DNA of 64,000 nt from M55B127 sp034521955 (lineage in GTDB: Bacteria > Bacillota > Halanaerobiia > Halanaerobiales > M55B127): the NCBI GenBank assembly GCA_034521955.1, contig JAXHLT010000001.1, forward strand, positions 186,001 to 250,000, written 5' to 3'. Of this stretch, positions 9,284 through 17,662 are shown piece by piece (the first letter of the stretch is position 1; the number at the start of each line of letters is the position of its first letter). The notes below the pieces were generated by a model, which saw only the letters and a program-made list of their open reading frames with translations, searched no databases and was not told where the DNA came from. The translations under genes and the position numbers were made by a program.

Positions 9284-12200
9284 TTAACCTTCATTTGGTC
9301 TTGATAACTGTAGATCTGTATCTAAGCCAAGTTGTTTAGCTGTTTCGCTTACTTCATTACCTTCTTCTTCTAATTCCATTTCATCATCTTCTTCTATAAA
9401 TACACGGGCATCTAAACCTAAACTCTGCATTTCTTTTATTAATACTTTAAATGATTCAGGTACACCCGGTGGTGGAACTTCTTCACCTTTTACAATTGCC
9501 TCATAAGTTTTTACTCTTCCGATTACATCATCAGATTTTACTGTCAGCATTTCCTGTAAACTATAGGCTGCTCCGTATGCTTCTAAAGCCCATACCTCCA
9601 TTTCACCAAAACGCTGGCCACCGAACTGTGCTTTACCACCTAACGGTTGCTGTGTTACTAAGGAATAAGGGCCAGTCGAACGGGCATGGATTTTATCATC
9701 AACAAGGTGATGTAATTTAAGAATATACATATAACCAACAGTTATATCATGGTCAAACGGTTTTCCGGTTCTTCCATCATATAATGTCATTTTACCATCT
9801 CTATTATAACCGGCTTTTTCAAGGAATTCTTCTACTTCTTCCTCTAATGCACCATTAAATACTGGTGTTTCTACATAAAGCCCTAATGCTTTTGCAGCCA
9901 TTCCAAGGTGTGTCTCTAATACCTGTCCAATATTCATACGGGATGGAACACCTAATGGATTTAATACTATTTCAACTGGTTCACCATTTTCCATAAAGGG
10001 CATATCCTCTTCAGGTAAAATCCTGGAAATAACACCCTTGTTACCATGGCGACCTGCAAATTTATCTCCAACAGCAATTTTTCTTTTGTTTGCAATATAT
10101 ACTCTTACTAACTTATTAACACCAGGTTTTAAGTCATCTCCTTGTTCACGAGAAAAAACTTTTACATCAACAACAATACCTTCTTCTCCGTGAGGTACTT
10201 TTAAAGATGTATCTCTAACTTCTCTAGCTTTTTCTCCAAAAATTGCTCTTAAGAGACGTTCTTCAGCTGAAAGCTCTGTTTCACCTTTTGGTGTTACTTT
10301 ACCAACTAAGATGTCACCATCTTTAACCTCAGCACCAACTCTAATAATTCCTCTGTCATCTAAATCTTTTAAGGAATTTTCACTTACATTAGGTATATCC
10401 CTTGTAATTTCTTCAGGACCTAATTTTGTATCACGAGCCTCTGCCTCATGTTCTTCTATATGAACAGAAGTGAAATGATCTTCTTTAACTAACTTTTCAC
10501 TAATTAAAATTGCATCCTCATAATTATAACCTTCCCAAGCCATAAATGCTATTAATGCATTTCTTCCTAATGCCATATCTCCTTGGTCAGTTGCTGGTCC
10601 ATCAGCAATTATATCATCTTTTTCTATCTCATCACCCTCATTAACAATAGGTGTTTGATTCATACAAGAACCTTGATTAGACCTTTTAAATTTCATTAAT
10701 CTATAATGATCCATATTACCTTCATCATTTTCTATAATTATTTTTCTTGAAGTAACTTTCTTTACTGTACCACCTTTTGTAGCAACTACTACTAAACCTG
10801 AATCCTTAGCAGCTTTATGTTCCATTCCAGTTGCCACTATAGGGGCATCTGTTTTTAGTAAAGGCACTGCCTGTCTCTGCATATTAGCTCCCATTAATGC
10901 ACGGTTAGCATCATCATTTTCTAAAAATGGAATCATTGCAGCAGATACTCCTACAAGCTGTTTTGTAGAAACATCCATGTAATCAACTTCGTCAGGAGAT
11001 ACCTCTAAAATATCACCTCTATGCCTAGCAACAACTTCATCTTTTACTATATTACCTTCATCATCTAACTGTGTATTTGCCTGAGCAACAATATTTTGAT
11101 CTTCTTCGTCTGCTGTTAAGTAATCTATATCTCCGGTTGTTTTACCGTTTTCTATTTTTCTATATGGAGTCATAATAAATCCATATTCATTTGTCTTAGC
11201 ATAAGTACCTAATGCACCTATAAGTCCAATATTTGGACCTTCAGGTGTTTCAATAGGACAAATTCTACCATAGTGTGAGTGGTGTACATCACGAACATCA
11301 AAACCAGCTCTTTCTCTACTTAAACCACCCGGTCCTAATGCACTCAATCTTCTTTTATGAGTTAACTCAGACATCGGATTAGTTTGATCCATAAACTGAG
11401 ATAACTGACTACTACCGAAAAACTCTTGAATTGCAGCTACAACAGGCCTTGTATTCATTAAAGCCTGAGGGGTAACTACATCTATATCCTGAATTGTCAT
11501 TCTTTCCCGAACTACTCTTTCCATTCGAGATAAACCTATTCTGAATTGGTTTTGTAGTAACTCACCCACTGTTTTTAATCTTCTATTACCGAGATGATCA
11601 ATATCATCTATATATGCATCTGGTTCTTCATGTACTAATCTAACCATATACCTTACAGTTTCTATTATATCTTTTTTATCTAAATACCTTTTATCTCTAT
11701 CAATATCCAAACCAAGTTTTTTATTTAACTTATATCTACCAACTGCAGCCAAATCATATCTTTTTGAATCAAAAAACAATGAATTAATTAGATTTTGGGC
11801 ACTTTCTAAAGTTGGTGGTTCACCAGGTCTCAATTTTTTATATAAATCTATTAAAGCTTCATCCTTTGAATCTGTTGAATCACGATCTAAAGTATCCAAT
11901 ATAACTTTAGAATCTCCAAGTAATTCAATTAATTCTGCATCACTTCCATAACCTAAGGCTCTAAATAAAATAGTAGAAGGCATCTTACGTTTTCTATCCA
12001 CTCTAACAGAAATGATTCTCTTCTTATCATATTCAAATTCTATCCAGGCACCTCTGTTTGGAATTATACTACCATTAATTAAACGACGACCATCTTTTGT
12101 ACGTTCATCATCAAAATATACTCCAGATGAACGTATAAGCTGATTTACTATTACTCTTTCAGCACCATTAATAATAAAAGTACCTTTATCGGTCATTAAT

Positions 12201-12529
12201 GGAAAATCTCCCATAAATACTTCTTGCTCTTTTACTTCACCGGTTTCTTTATTAATTAATCTGACCTTTACTTGTAATGGAGCAGAATATGTGTCATCTC
12301 TATCCCTACAATCCTCTACAGTATGTTCAGGATCTTCAAGATGATAATCAACAAATTCTAAAACTAAATTCTCCGAAAAATCTTCAATTGGTGTGATCTC
12401 ATCAAATACTTCTTTTAATCCCTGCTTTAAAAACCATTCATAAGAATTCAACTGTGTATAAATAAGGTTTGGTAATTCTATTGCATCATCAATCTTAGCA
12501 AAACTATACCTATCTCGTGCTGTTGACAT
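9284..12529 (-). CDS. rpoB: DNA-directed RNA polymerase subunit beta
   Basis: A 1081-residue beta subunit (MSTARDRYSFAKIDDAIELP). The rifampicin-pocket region reads FGSSQLSQFMDQTNPMSELT followed by HKRRLSALGPGGLSRERAG, wild-type in appearance. The C-terminal part has the GGKAQFGGQRFGEMEVWALE clamp-anchor motif. The C-terminus is acidic (EEDDEMELEEEGNE). Two adjacent ATG codons follow GGGGG; the second has the better spacing. rpoB has its own sigma-A promoter and a leader of about 200 nt, and is separated from rplL by a hairpin. Confidence 0.98.
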   Translation of the reverse strand: MSTARDRYSFAKIDDAIELPNLIYTQLNSYEWFLKQGLKEVFDEITPIEDFSENLVLEFVDYHLEDPEHTVEDCRDRDDTYSAPLQVKVRLINKETGEVKEQEVFMGDFPLMTDKGTFIINGAERVIVNQLIRSSGVYFDDERTKDGRRLINGSIIPNRGAWIEFEYDKKRIISVRVDRKRKMPSTILFRALGYGSDAELIELLGDSKVILDTLDRDSTDSKDEALIDLYKKLRPGEPPTLESAQNLINSLFFDSKRYDLAAVGRYKLNKKLGLDIDRDKRYLDKKDIIETVRYMVRLVHEEPDAYIDDIDHLGNRRLKTVGELLQNQFRIGLSRMERVVRERMTIQDIDVVTPQALMNTRPVVAAIQEFFGSSQLSQFMDQTNPMSELTHKRRLSALGPGGLSRERAGFDVRDVHHSHYGRICPIETPEGPNIGLIGALGTYAKTNEYGFIMTPYRKIENGKTTGDIDYLTADEEDQNIVAQANTQLDDEGNIVKDEVVARHRGDILEVSPDEVDYMDVSTKQLVGVSAAMIPFLENDDANRALMGANMQRQAVPLLKTDAPIVATGMEHKAAKDSGLVVVATKGGTVKKVTSRKIIIENDEGNMDHYRLMKFKRSNQGSCMNQTPIVNEGDEIEKDDIIADGPATDQGDMALGRNALIAFMAWEGYNYEDAILISEKLVKEDHFTSVHIEEHEAEARDTKLGPEEITRDIPNVSENSLKDLDDRGIIRVGAEVKDGDILVGKVTPKGETELSAEERLLRAIFGEKAREVRDTSLKVPHGEEGIVVDVKVFSREQGDDLKPGVNKLVRVYIANKRKIAVGDKFAGRHGNKGVISRILPEEDMPFMENGEPVEIVLNPLGVPSRMNIGQVLETHLGMAAKALGLYVETPVFNGALEEEVEEFLEKAGYNRDGKMTLYDGRTGKPFDHDITVGYMYILKLHHLVDDKIHARSTGPYSLVTQQPLGGKAQFGGQRFGEMEVWALEAYGAAYSLQEMLTVKSDDVIGRVKTYEAIVKGEEVPPPGVPESFKVLIKEMQSLGLDARVFIEEDDEMELEEEGNEVSETAKQLGLDTDLQLSRPNEG

Positions 12530-12532
12530 CAT

Positions 12533-12739
12533 TGCACCCCCAAGAAATGCTTATATTTATAAATATAACATTTAAGTAAGTAGTCCTCACTTAAATGCTT
12601 GATAATTTAATTATTATATTAATTATTAATGATAAAATATAATATATAAATGCTTATTATTAGTCGGCTTATAGTCATTATAACTATAAATTATATGCAT
12701 ATTTTATGCCATTTTATGAAAACATATCGACAATAAGTA
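12533..12739 (-). promoter_or_regulatory. Long structured rpoB 5' leader
   Basis: About 200 A/T-rich bases lie between the rpoB promoter and start codon with no gene. The arms CATTTAAGT and ACTTAAATG (ends near 12569 and 12598) form a 9-bp hairpin. Next to it is a palindrome around TTATATTTATAAATATAA (about 12551-12568). The octamer AAATGCTT occurs three times on the plus strand, near 12546, 12594 and 12648. Function is unknown; it could stabilise or regulate rpoBC mRNA. Confidence 0.45.
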
Positions 12740-12768
12740 ATGTTATCACAGAACAATATTTTTGTCAA
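12740..12768 (-). promoter_or_regulatory. Sigma-A promoter of rpoBC
   Basis: Minus strand TTGACA (12763-12768), 17-bp spacer, TAACAT (12740-12745), upstream of the rpoB leader and downstream of the rplL terminator hairpin. It would let RNA polymerase genes be expressed separately from L10-L12. Confidence 0.78.
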
Positions 12769-12809
12769 GTGAAAAGTTCGAGACTTTTTTATGTATGTTT
12801 ATATGCTAA

Positions 12810-12833
12810 AAAGTGCCCTAAAAAGGGCACTTT
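12810..12833 (-). terminator. Terminator or attenuator after rplL
   Basis: A perfect 9-bp stem AAAGTGCCC / GGGCACTTT with a 6-nt loop, followed on the minus strand by TTAGC, lies just beyond the rplL stop codon. The T tract is short, so partial read-through into rpoBC is plausible, as in the rplJL-rpoBC attenuators of other bacteria. Confidence 0.75.
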
Positions 12834-12861
12834 GGAAAATATATTTAATTTAAATTTGATA

Positions 12862-13230
12862 TTACTTAAGTGTTACAGTTGCTCCTGCTTCTTCAAGAGC
12901 TTCTTTCATTTTTTCTGCTTCTTCTTTACTTAAGCCTTCTTTTACATTTTGAGGTGCGTCATCAACAACAGCTTTAGCTTCTTTTAAGCCTAAACCTGTT
13001 AATTCTCTTACAGCTTTAATTACCTGAATTTTCTTTCCACCAATGTTTTCTAAGTAAACATCAAATTCAGTTTGTTCTTCTTCTTCTCCGCCGCCTTGAG
13101 CTCCACCAGCAACAGCTGCTACAGGAGCTGCAGCACTAACACCAAACTTATCTTCTAATTCTTCTACTAATTCAGCAAGTTCTAAAACAGACATATTTTC
13201 AATAGCTTCAATAATTTCTTCTTTATTCAT
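12862..13230 (-). CDS. rplL: 50S ribosomal protein L7/L12
   Basis: A 122-residue acidic stalk protein. The N-terminal dimerisation helices (MNKEEIIEAIENMSVLELAE) are followed by an Ala/Gly-rich hinge (SAAAPVAAVAGGAQGGG) and the C-terminal domain (IQVIKAVRELTGLGLKEAKA) that recruits EF-Tu and EF-G. It lies 21 nt after rplJ, whose product L10 anchors it. Length and hinge are typical. Confidence 0.97.
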   Translation of the reverse strand: MNKEEIIEAIENMSVLELAELVEELEDKFGVSAAAPVAAVAGGAQGGGEEEEQTEFDVYLENIGGKKIQVIKAVRELTGLGLKEAKAVVDDAPQNVKEGLSKEEAEKMKEALEEAGATVTLK

Positions 13231-13251
13231 TTTTGTTCCTCCTTAAAATTT

Positions 13252-13767
13252 TTATTCCTTTTGATCTTTAATTTGACTTAATACACTTACCAAGTTTCTC
13301 GTATTTCCACTTAATACATTTACAAGACCAGTAATAGGAGACTTCATACTTGCAAATGCTTTTGCCAGTAATTGCTCTCTAGATGGAATTTTAGCTAATG
13401 ATTCAACTTTTTCTTTACTAATCACTTCACCATTTAAAAATCCACCTTTAATTTCTAATACTTCATGGTCTTCTGCAAATTCATCAAGTATTTTCGCAGG
13501 TGATATTACATCATCAACACCAAAAGCGATGGCAGTAGGTCCGCTGAATAACTCATTAATTTCTGAAAGATCAGAATTATTTGCAGCAATTTTTGCTAAA
13601 GTATTTTTAACTACTTTGTAGTCAACTCCAGCTTCTCTCAATTTTGCTCTTAGTTCAGTCATTTCAGCTACATCCAAACCAATGTAATCAGTGATAACTA
13701 GGGACTTTGCCTTACCAAACTTATCTTGCAGTTCTTTTACAGCTGCTTCTTTATCAGGTCTAGCCAT
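13252..13767 (-). CDS. rplJ: 50S ribosomal protein L10
   Basis: A 171-residue L10 (MARPDKEAAVKELQDKFGKA, then SLVITDYIGLDVAEMTELR). It anchors L7/L12 dimers through its C-terminal helix and binds 23S rRNA helices 42-44 together with L11. It is preceded by an L10 leader with an attenuator hairpin, the known target of autoregulation by the L10-L12 complex. Confidence 0.96.
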   Translation of the reverse strand: MARPDKEAAVKELQDKFGKAKSLVITDYIGLDVAEMTELRAKLREAGVDYKVVKNTLAKIAANNSDLSEINELFSGPTAIAFGVDDVISPAKILDEFAEDHEVLEIKGGFLNGEVISKEKVESLAKIPSREQLLAKAFASMKSPITGLVNVLSGNTRNLVSVLSQIKDQKE

Positions 13768-13814
13768 CTATACAAACTCACCTCCCTGTAAATTTAACCG
13801 TTTTAATAAAAAGT

Positions 13815-13972
13815 AAATAGTCTAACAATAAAAAAACCTGCCATAGATAGGCAGGAGATTTTTTAAGTAAGCAATAGTAAATTAATACTATTGGTTTATT
13901 TACAAAATAACCTCGGCGGGAATGTTTAAGCCAATCCGGCTCCCACTATCTATGGTTAGACTATATTTTATT
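13815..13972 (-). promoter_or_regulatory. Ribosomal protein L10 leader (L10-L12 autoregulatory element)
   Basis: The minus-strand leader upstream of rplJ matches the L10 leader family: a CCATAGATAG element (13946-13955), then GGGAGCCGG and CCCGCCGAGG segments mimicking the 23S binding site, and a distal CTATCTATGG (13841-13850) complementary to the first. CTATCTATGG also forms part of the terminator hairpin, giving a mutually exclusive choice. The family assignment is from memory of the motif. Confidence 0.85.
13831..13855 (-). terminator. L10 leader attenuator terminator
   Basis: The stem CCTGCC / GGCAGG (13837-13842 and 13850-13855) is followed on the minus strand by a run of T (complement at 13830-13836). 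The loop contains the strand that would pair upstream in the antiterminated form. Confidence 0.85.
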
Positions 13973-14017
13973 TTTACCAAAACAAGCATAACATAACTTT
14001 ATCGTCTATGTCAACAA

Positions 14018-14725
14018 TTATCTACCTATTAATTTTAAAGCATTGGTTATATCTATTTTTACTCCAGGGCTCATTGTAGATGATACAGTAATTGACCTAA
14101 AGTATTTACCCTTAGAAGATGCAGGTCTTTCAATCATAAGTACATCCATAAGTTTTTTGAAGTTTTCTACTAAATCATTAACTTCAAAAGATGCTTTACC
14201 AATCGGTAGATGCATGTTACCATCACTGTCAACTCTATATTCTAACTTACCAGCTTTAAATTCTTCAATTGATTCTGCCAAATCAAAAGTAACTGTTCCA
14301 GCTTTTGGATTAGGCATTAATCCTTTAGGACCTAAAACACGTCCAAGTGGTCCAACAACACTCATCATGTCCGGAGTAGCAATTGCAAGGTCAAAATCAA
14401 GCCATCCATCATTAATCTTTTCGGCTAGATCATCTTGACCAACAAAATCAGCTCCTGCTTCTTCAGCTTCACGAGCTTTTTCTCCTTTTGCAAAAACTAC
14501 AATTTTAACTTCCTGACCTGTACCGTTTGGAAGTACTAAAGTACCTCTAATGTTTTGGTCAGCATGTTTAGGATTAACTCCTAACTTAGCAGAAAACTCA
14601 ACAGTTTCGTCGAAATTAGCACTGGCTAAGTTTTTTACTAATTCAATTGCATCCTTTGGTTCATAAAATTTATTTCTATCAACTTTTTCTAAAGCCTCTT
14701 GATATCTTTTACTTAGTTTTGCCAT
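14018..14725 (-). CDS. rplA: 50S ribosomal protein L1
   Basis: A 235-residue L1 (MAKLSKRYQEALEKVDRNKF) with the conserved segment GPLGRVLGPKGLMPNPKAGTV at about residues 125-146. L1 forms the mobile stalk that moves deacylated tRNA out of the E site and can repress its own operon. It follows rplK in the usual order, 55 nt away. Length is normal (about 230). Confidence 0.97.
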   Translation of the reverse strand: MAKLSKRYQEALEKVDRNKFYEPKDAIELVKNLASANFDETVEFSAKLGVNPKHADQNIRGTLVLPNGTGQEVKIVVFAKGEKAREAEEAGADFVGQDDLAEKINDGWLDFDLAIATPDMMSVVGPLGRVLGPKGLMPNPKAGTVTFDLAESIEEFKAGKLEYRVDSDGNMHLPIGKASFEVNDLVENFKKLMDVLMIERPASSKGKYFRSITVSSTMSPGVKIDITNALKLIGR

Positions 14726-14780
14726 AAAATCTCCTCCTTTGTGGTATTAACGGTATTAACCTCCCACTTAATTAACGTAT

Positions 14781-15203
14781 TTACTCTACTAATATACCCA
14801 TACTGCGGGCTGTACCTTCAATCATACTCATTGCAGCTTCAATACTACCTGCATTTAAATCTTGCATTTTTGTTTCAGCAATTTCTTTAACATCTGCCTT
14901 ACTTACTGTAGCAACCTTCTCTACATTTGGTTCTCCAGAAGCAGTTTCAATACCAGCTGCTTGTTTTAATAGTATAGAAGCAGGTGGAGTTTTAGTAATA
15001 AAGTCAAATGATCTATCGGCATATACAGTTATTTCAACCGGAATAATAGTTCCCTGCTTATCAGAAGTTTTTGAATTAAAAGCTTTACAAAAATCCATAA
15101 TATTTACACCATGTTGTCCTAATGCAGGACCTACTGGTGGTGCTGGATTTGCCTGACCGCCTGGAATCTGTAATTTAATATTACCTATAACTTTTTTTGC
15201 CAT
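14781..15203 (-). CDS. rplK: 50S ribosomal protein L11
   Basis: A 140-residue L11 with the conserved N-terminal PGGQANPAPPVGPALGQHGVN and the C-terminal 23S-binding domain (KTPPASILLKQAAGIE). It forms the GTPase-associated centre with helices 43-44 of 23S rRNA and is the site of thiopeptide action. It lies between nusG and rplA. Length 140-142 is typical. Confidence 0.97.
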   Translation of the reverse strand: MAKKVIGNIKLQIPGGQANPAPPVGPALGQHGVNIMDFCKAFNSKTSDKQGTIIPVEITVYADRSFDFITKTPPASILLKQAAGIETASGEPNVEKVATVSKADVKEIAETKMQDLNAGSIEAAMSMIEGTARSMGILVE

Positions 15204-15238
15204 GACATTATTCCTCCTTTCTTAAATCATAAATATAT

Positions 15239-15769
15239 TTACTCTGGTTCAACTTGATCAAAATCAAGCTCAACAGGAGTTTCTCTACCAAACATTGAAA
15301 CCATAACTTTAACTTTTTGCTGTTGGAGATGAATTTCTTGAACAATCCCGATAAATTCTTCAAAGGGACCATCTGTAACCATTACACTATCTCCAACTTC
15401 AAAATCTAGAGTTATCTCTTGTTTGTTTAGACCCATACCTGACAAGATATGATCTATTTCTTCTTTTTGCAATGGAAGTGGTTTAGTACCACTACTTACA
15501 AAACCAGTAACACCTGGTGTATTTCTAACCACATACCAAGTTTTATCATCCATCAACATTCTAACTAAAATATATCCTGGAAAGATCTTTTTGTCTACAA
15601 CCTTTTTTTTCCCACGAGTTTTTTTAATTTTTTCCTCAGTAGGTACAAGAATTTCCTTAATTCTTTCTCCCATTCCAATACTTTCTATTCTTTTTTCTAA
15701 ATTGGCCTTTACCTTTAGCTCATGGCCTGAATAGGTATGTACTACATACCATTGAATTTTATCTTCCAT
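15239..15769 (-). CDS. nusG: Transcription termination/antitermination factor NusG
   Basis: A 176-residue NusG. The NGN domain (WYVVHTYSGHELKVKANLEK, then KKIFPGYILVRMLMDDKTWY) binds the RNA polymerase clamp, and the C-terminal KOW domain (GDSVMVTDGPFEEFIGIVQE) binds S10 or Rho. It lies between secE and rplK. The best Shine-Dalgarno (GGAGGTG) is unusually far from the ATG, but a GGATCC hairpin between them could bring it into range (see the separate entry). Confidence 0.97.
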   Translation of the reverse strand: MEDKIQWYVVHTYSGHELKVKANLEKRIESIGMGERIKEILVPTEEKIKKTRGKKKVVDKKIFPGYILVRMLMDDKTWYVVRNTPGVTGFVSSGTKPLPLQKEEIDHILSGMGLNKQEITLDFEVGDSVMVTDGPFEEFIGIVQEIHLQQQKVKVMVSMFGRETPVELDFDQVEPE

Positions 15770-15807
15770 AATTTCAAGGATCCTAAACTAACCGGATCCT
15801 CACCTCC
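15770..15807 (-). promoter_or_regulatory. nusG ribosome-binding region with a hairpin between Shine-Dalgarno and start
   Basis: Minus strand: GGAGGTG (15801-15807), then AGGATCC, a 10-nt loop, GGATCCT (arms about 15794-15800 and 15777-15783), then seven bases and the nusG ATG. The linear Shine-Dalgarno to ATG distance is about 30 nt. Folding the 7-bp hairpin leaves an effective gap near 7 nt. The AGGA inside the second arm is a weaker, unstructured alternative. Confidence 0.55.
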
Positions 15808-15811
15808 TTAA

Positions 15812-16015
15812 TTACATTATAAATGGAGTAATAATGTTTGATAATGCTAAATCAATAACACCGATGAAAGCAATCAATACTACAACTGTTATTAATACAA
15901 CGATTGTATAGGATTGAAGATCTTTACGAGAAGGCCAGTTTACTTTTCGTAATTCTAACCTAACCTTTTTTAAAAAATTTCCTATCTTACCAAAGAAACC
16001 TAATTTTTTGGCCAT
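15812..16015 (-). CDS. secE: Protein translocase subunit SecE
   Basis: A 67-residue single-span SecE. The basic amphipathic N-terminus includes FLKKVRLELRKVNWPSRKDL, the conserved SecE motif, followed by one transmembrane helix (TIVVLITVVVLIAFIGVIDL). It clamps SecY in the SecYEG channel. The ATG at 16013-16015 is preferred because AAGGA lies about ten bases upstream; a GTG three codons earlier is too close to it. Neighbours rpmG and nusG are the conserved context. Confidence 0.93.
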   Translation of the reverse strand: MAKKLGFFGKIGNFLKKVRLELRKVNWPSRKDLQSYTIVVLITVVVLIAFIGVIDLALSNIITPFIM

Positions 16016-16062
16016 GGAAATCACGTCCTTATTTATAATTATTTATAAAAAATGTCTAATTA

Positions 16063-16212
16063 TTATTTTGTCTCACGATGTAATGTGTGTTCTTTACAAT
16101 GTTTACAGTACTTTTTCATTTCCAATCTACCACGCATTGTTTGTTTATTTTTCGTGGTGGTGTAATTTCTATTCTTACATTCTGTACATTCTAATTTAAT
16201 ATTTTCACGCAT
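16063..16212 (-). CDS. rpmG: 50S ribosomal protein L33 (zinc-binding, four-cysteine form)
   Basis: A 49-codon gene between secE and its promoter. The translation starts MRENIKLECTECKNRNYTTT and contains two CxxC pairs (CTEC, CKHC), the zinc-binding type of L33 that binds near the E site. The ATG at 16210-16212 has GAGGGGG upstream. Presence just before secE is standard in Firmicutes. The gene is shorter than a 60-codon cut-off and easy to miss. Confidence 0.93.
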   Translation of the reverse strand: MRENIKLECTECKNRNYTTTKNKQTMRGRLEMKKYCKHCKEHTLHRETK

Positions 16213-16293
16213 GGTGCCACCCCCTCAGTTGACCAATATTAAAACTTTTTTCTATATTAATTGTGTTATTTTCTTGTAATTACAGCCTTAATT

Positions 16294-16322
16294 ACTTTAT
16301 CATATATGTATTGAAAAGTCAA
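16294..16322 (-). promoter_or_regulatory. Probable promoter of rpmG-secE-nusG
   Basis: Minus strand TTGACT (16317-16322), 17-bp spacer, TAAAGT (16294-16299), directly after the tuf terminator. The -10 matches 4 of 6 positions, so support is moderate. Confidence 0.5.
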
Positions 16323-16330
16323 TAGATTTT

Positions 16331-16359
16331 AAAAGCATGTGCACACAGCACATGCTTTT
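16331..16359 (-). terminator. Intrinsic terminator after tuf copy 2
   Basis: The stem AAAAGCATGTGC / GCACATGCTTTT has a 5-nt loop about 35 bp beyond the tuf stop codon. On the minus strand it ends in TTTTAAAA. The A/T ends of the arms give U-rich ends in either direction. Confidence 0.85.
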
Positions 16360-16394
16360 TTTATAATAAAATGTTTAGTTTGAGAAGGCTTTAA

Positions 16395-17588
16395 TTACTC
16401 AACTATTTCAGTTACAACACCAGAAGCTACAGTGCGGCCACCTTCACGAATCGCAAATCTTAGTCCTTCTTCCATCGCTATTGGAGTTATTAACTCTGCA
16501 TCCATCTCTATATTGTCTCCAGGCATTACCATGTCTACTCCTTCTGGCAAGTGAATACTACCTGTCACATCTGTTGTCCTGAAAAAGAACTGTGGTCTGT
16601 ATCCATCAAAAAATGGTGTGTGTCTTCCACCCTCATCTTTTGATAATACATATACCTCTGCTTTAAACTTTGTATGAGGTGTGATACTTCCGGGCTCAGC
16701 TAATACCTGGCCTCTCTCTATATCTTCTCTTTTTACACCTCTTAATAATGCTCCTATATTATCTCCGGCTACTGCCTCATCTAATAACTTTCTAAACATC
16801 TCTACACCGGTTATTACTGTGCTTGTTGTGTCTTTGATTCCTACTATTTCTACCTCATCCTGTGGATGTAATGTTCCTCGGTCAACTCTACCGGTTGCTA
16901 CTGTTCCACGACCCTTAATTGAGAATATATCCTCTATAGGCATTAAGAATGGTTGGTCACTATGTCTTTCTGGTTCTGGAATGTAAGCATCTATTTCTTC
17001 CATTAACTCTACTATCTTTTTACCCCAAGGTCCTTCTGGATCTGCATTCTCTAATGCCTTTAATGCTGATCCTACTATTACTGGTACATCGTCTCCTGGG
17101 AAATCATATTCGTTAAGTAAGTCTCTTACTTCCATCTCTACTAATTCGATTAACTCTTCATCATCTACCATATCTGCTTTGTTTAAAAATACTACTATTG
17201 AAGGCACGCCTACCTGACGAGCTAATAAAATATGCTCTCTTGTCTGTGGCATTGGACCATCTGCAGCTGATACAACTAAAATAGCTCCATCCATCTGTGC
17301 TGCACCTGTTATCATATTCTTAACATAGTCAGCATGTCCTGGACAGTCTACGTGAGCATAGTGTCTTGTTTCTGTCTCATACTCAACGTGAGATGTCGCT
17401 ATTGTTATTCCTCTTTCTTTTTCTTCTGGCGCATTATCAATTGATGCAAAGTCTCTTACCTCTGCACCACCATAGTTTGCTAATACAGAAGTTATTGCTG
17501 CTGTTAATGTGGTCTTACCATGATCAACGTGTCCTATTGTACCAATATTAAGATGCGGTTTTGTTCTTTCAAATTTTTGCTTAGCCAT
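16395..17588 (-). CDS. tuf: Elongation factor Tu, copy 2 (between sigH and rpmG)
   Basis: Encodes the same 397-residue protein as the str-operon copy. I count about eight base differences over 1.2 kb, all synonymous (for example near 16550, 16577, 16684, 16808, 16879 and 17314). Identity starts at the start-codon region and stops at the stop codon; the flanks differ, which points to gene conversion limited to the coding region. The ATG at 17586-17588 has AAAGGAG upstream. The location between sigH and rpmG is unusual for Firmicutes, where rpmG normally follows sigH directly. Confidence 0.98.
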   Translation of the reverse strand: MAKQKFERTKPHLNIGTIGHVDHGKTTLTAAITSVLANYGGAEVRDFASIDNAPEEKERGITIATSHVEYETETRHYAHVDCPGHADYVKNMITGAAQMDGAILVVSAADGPMPQTREHILLARQVGVPSIVVFLNKADMVDDEELIELVEMEVRDLLNEYDFPGDDVPVIVGSALKALENADPEGPWGKKIVELMEEIDAYIPEPERHSDQPFLMPIEDIFSIKGRGTVATGRVDRGTLHPQDEVEIVGIKDTTSTVITGVEMFRKLLDEAVAGDNIGALLRGVKREDIERGQVLAEPGSITPHTKFKAEVYVLSKDEGGRHTPFFDGYRPQFFFRTTDVTGSIHLPEGVDMVMPGDNIEMDAELITPIAMEEGLRFAIREGGRTVASGVVTEIVE

Positions 17589-17662
17589 TATATTCATCTC
17601 TCCTTTGTTAATATTGTAGCTCAGTGAAAACGAATTTTTTATTTTATAATTAATATTTAAAT

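Noticed and set aside
16213..16394. Searched for a tRNA gene (such as tRNA-Trp) between tuf copy 2 and rpmG
   Set aside because: No cloverleaf is visible; the spacer holds only a terminator and a promoter.
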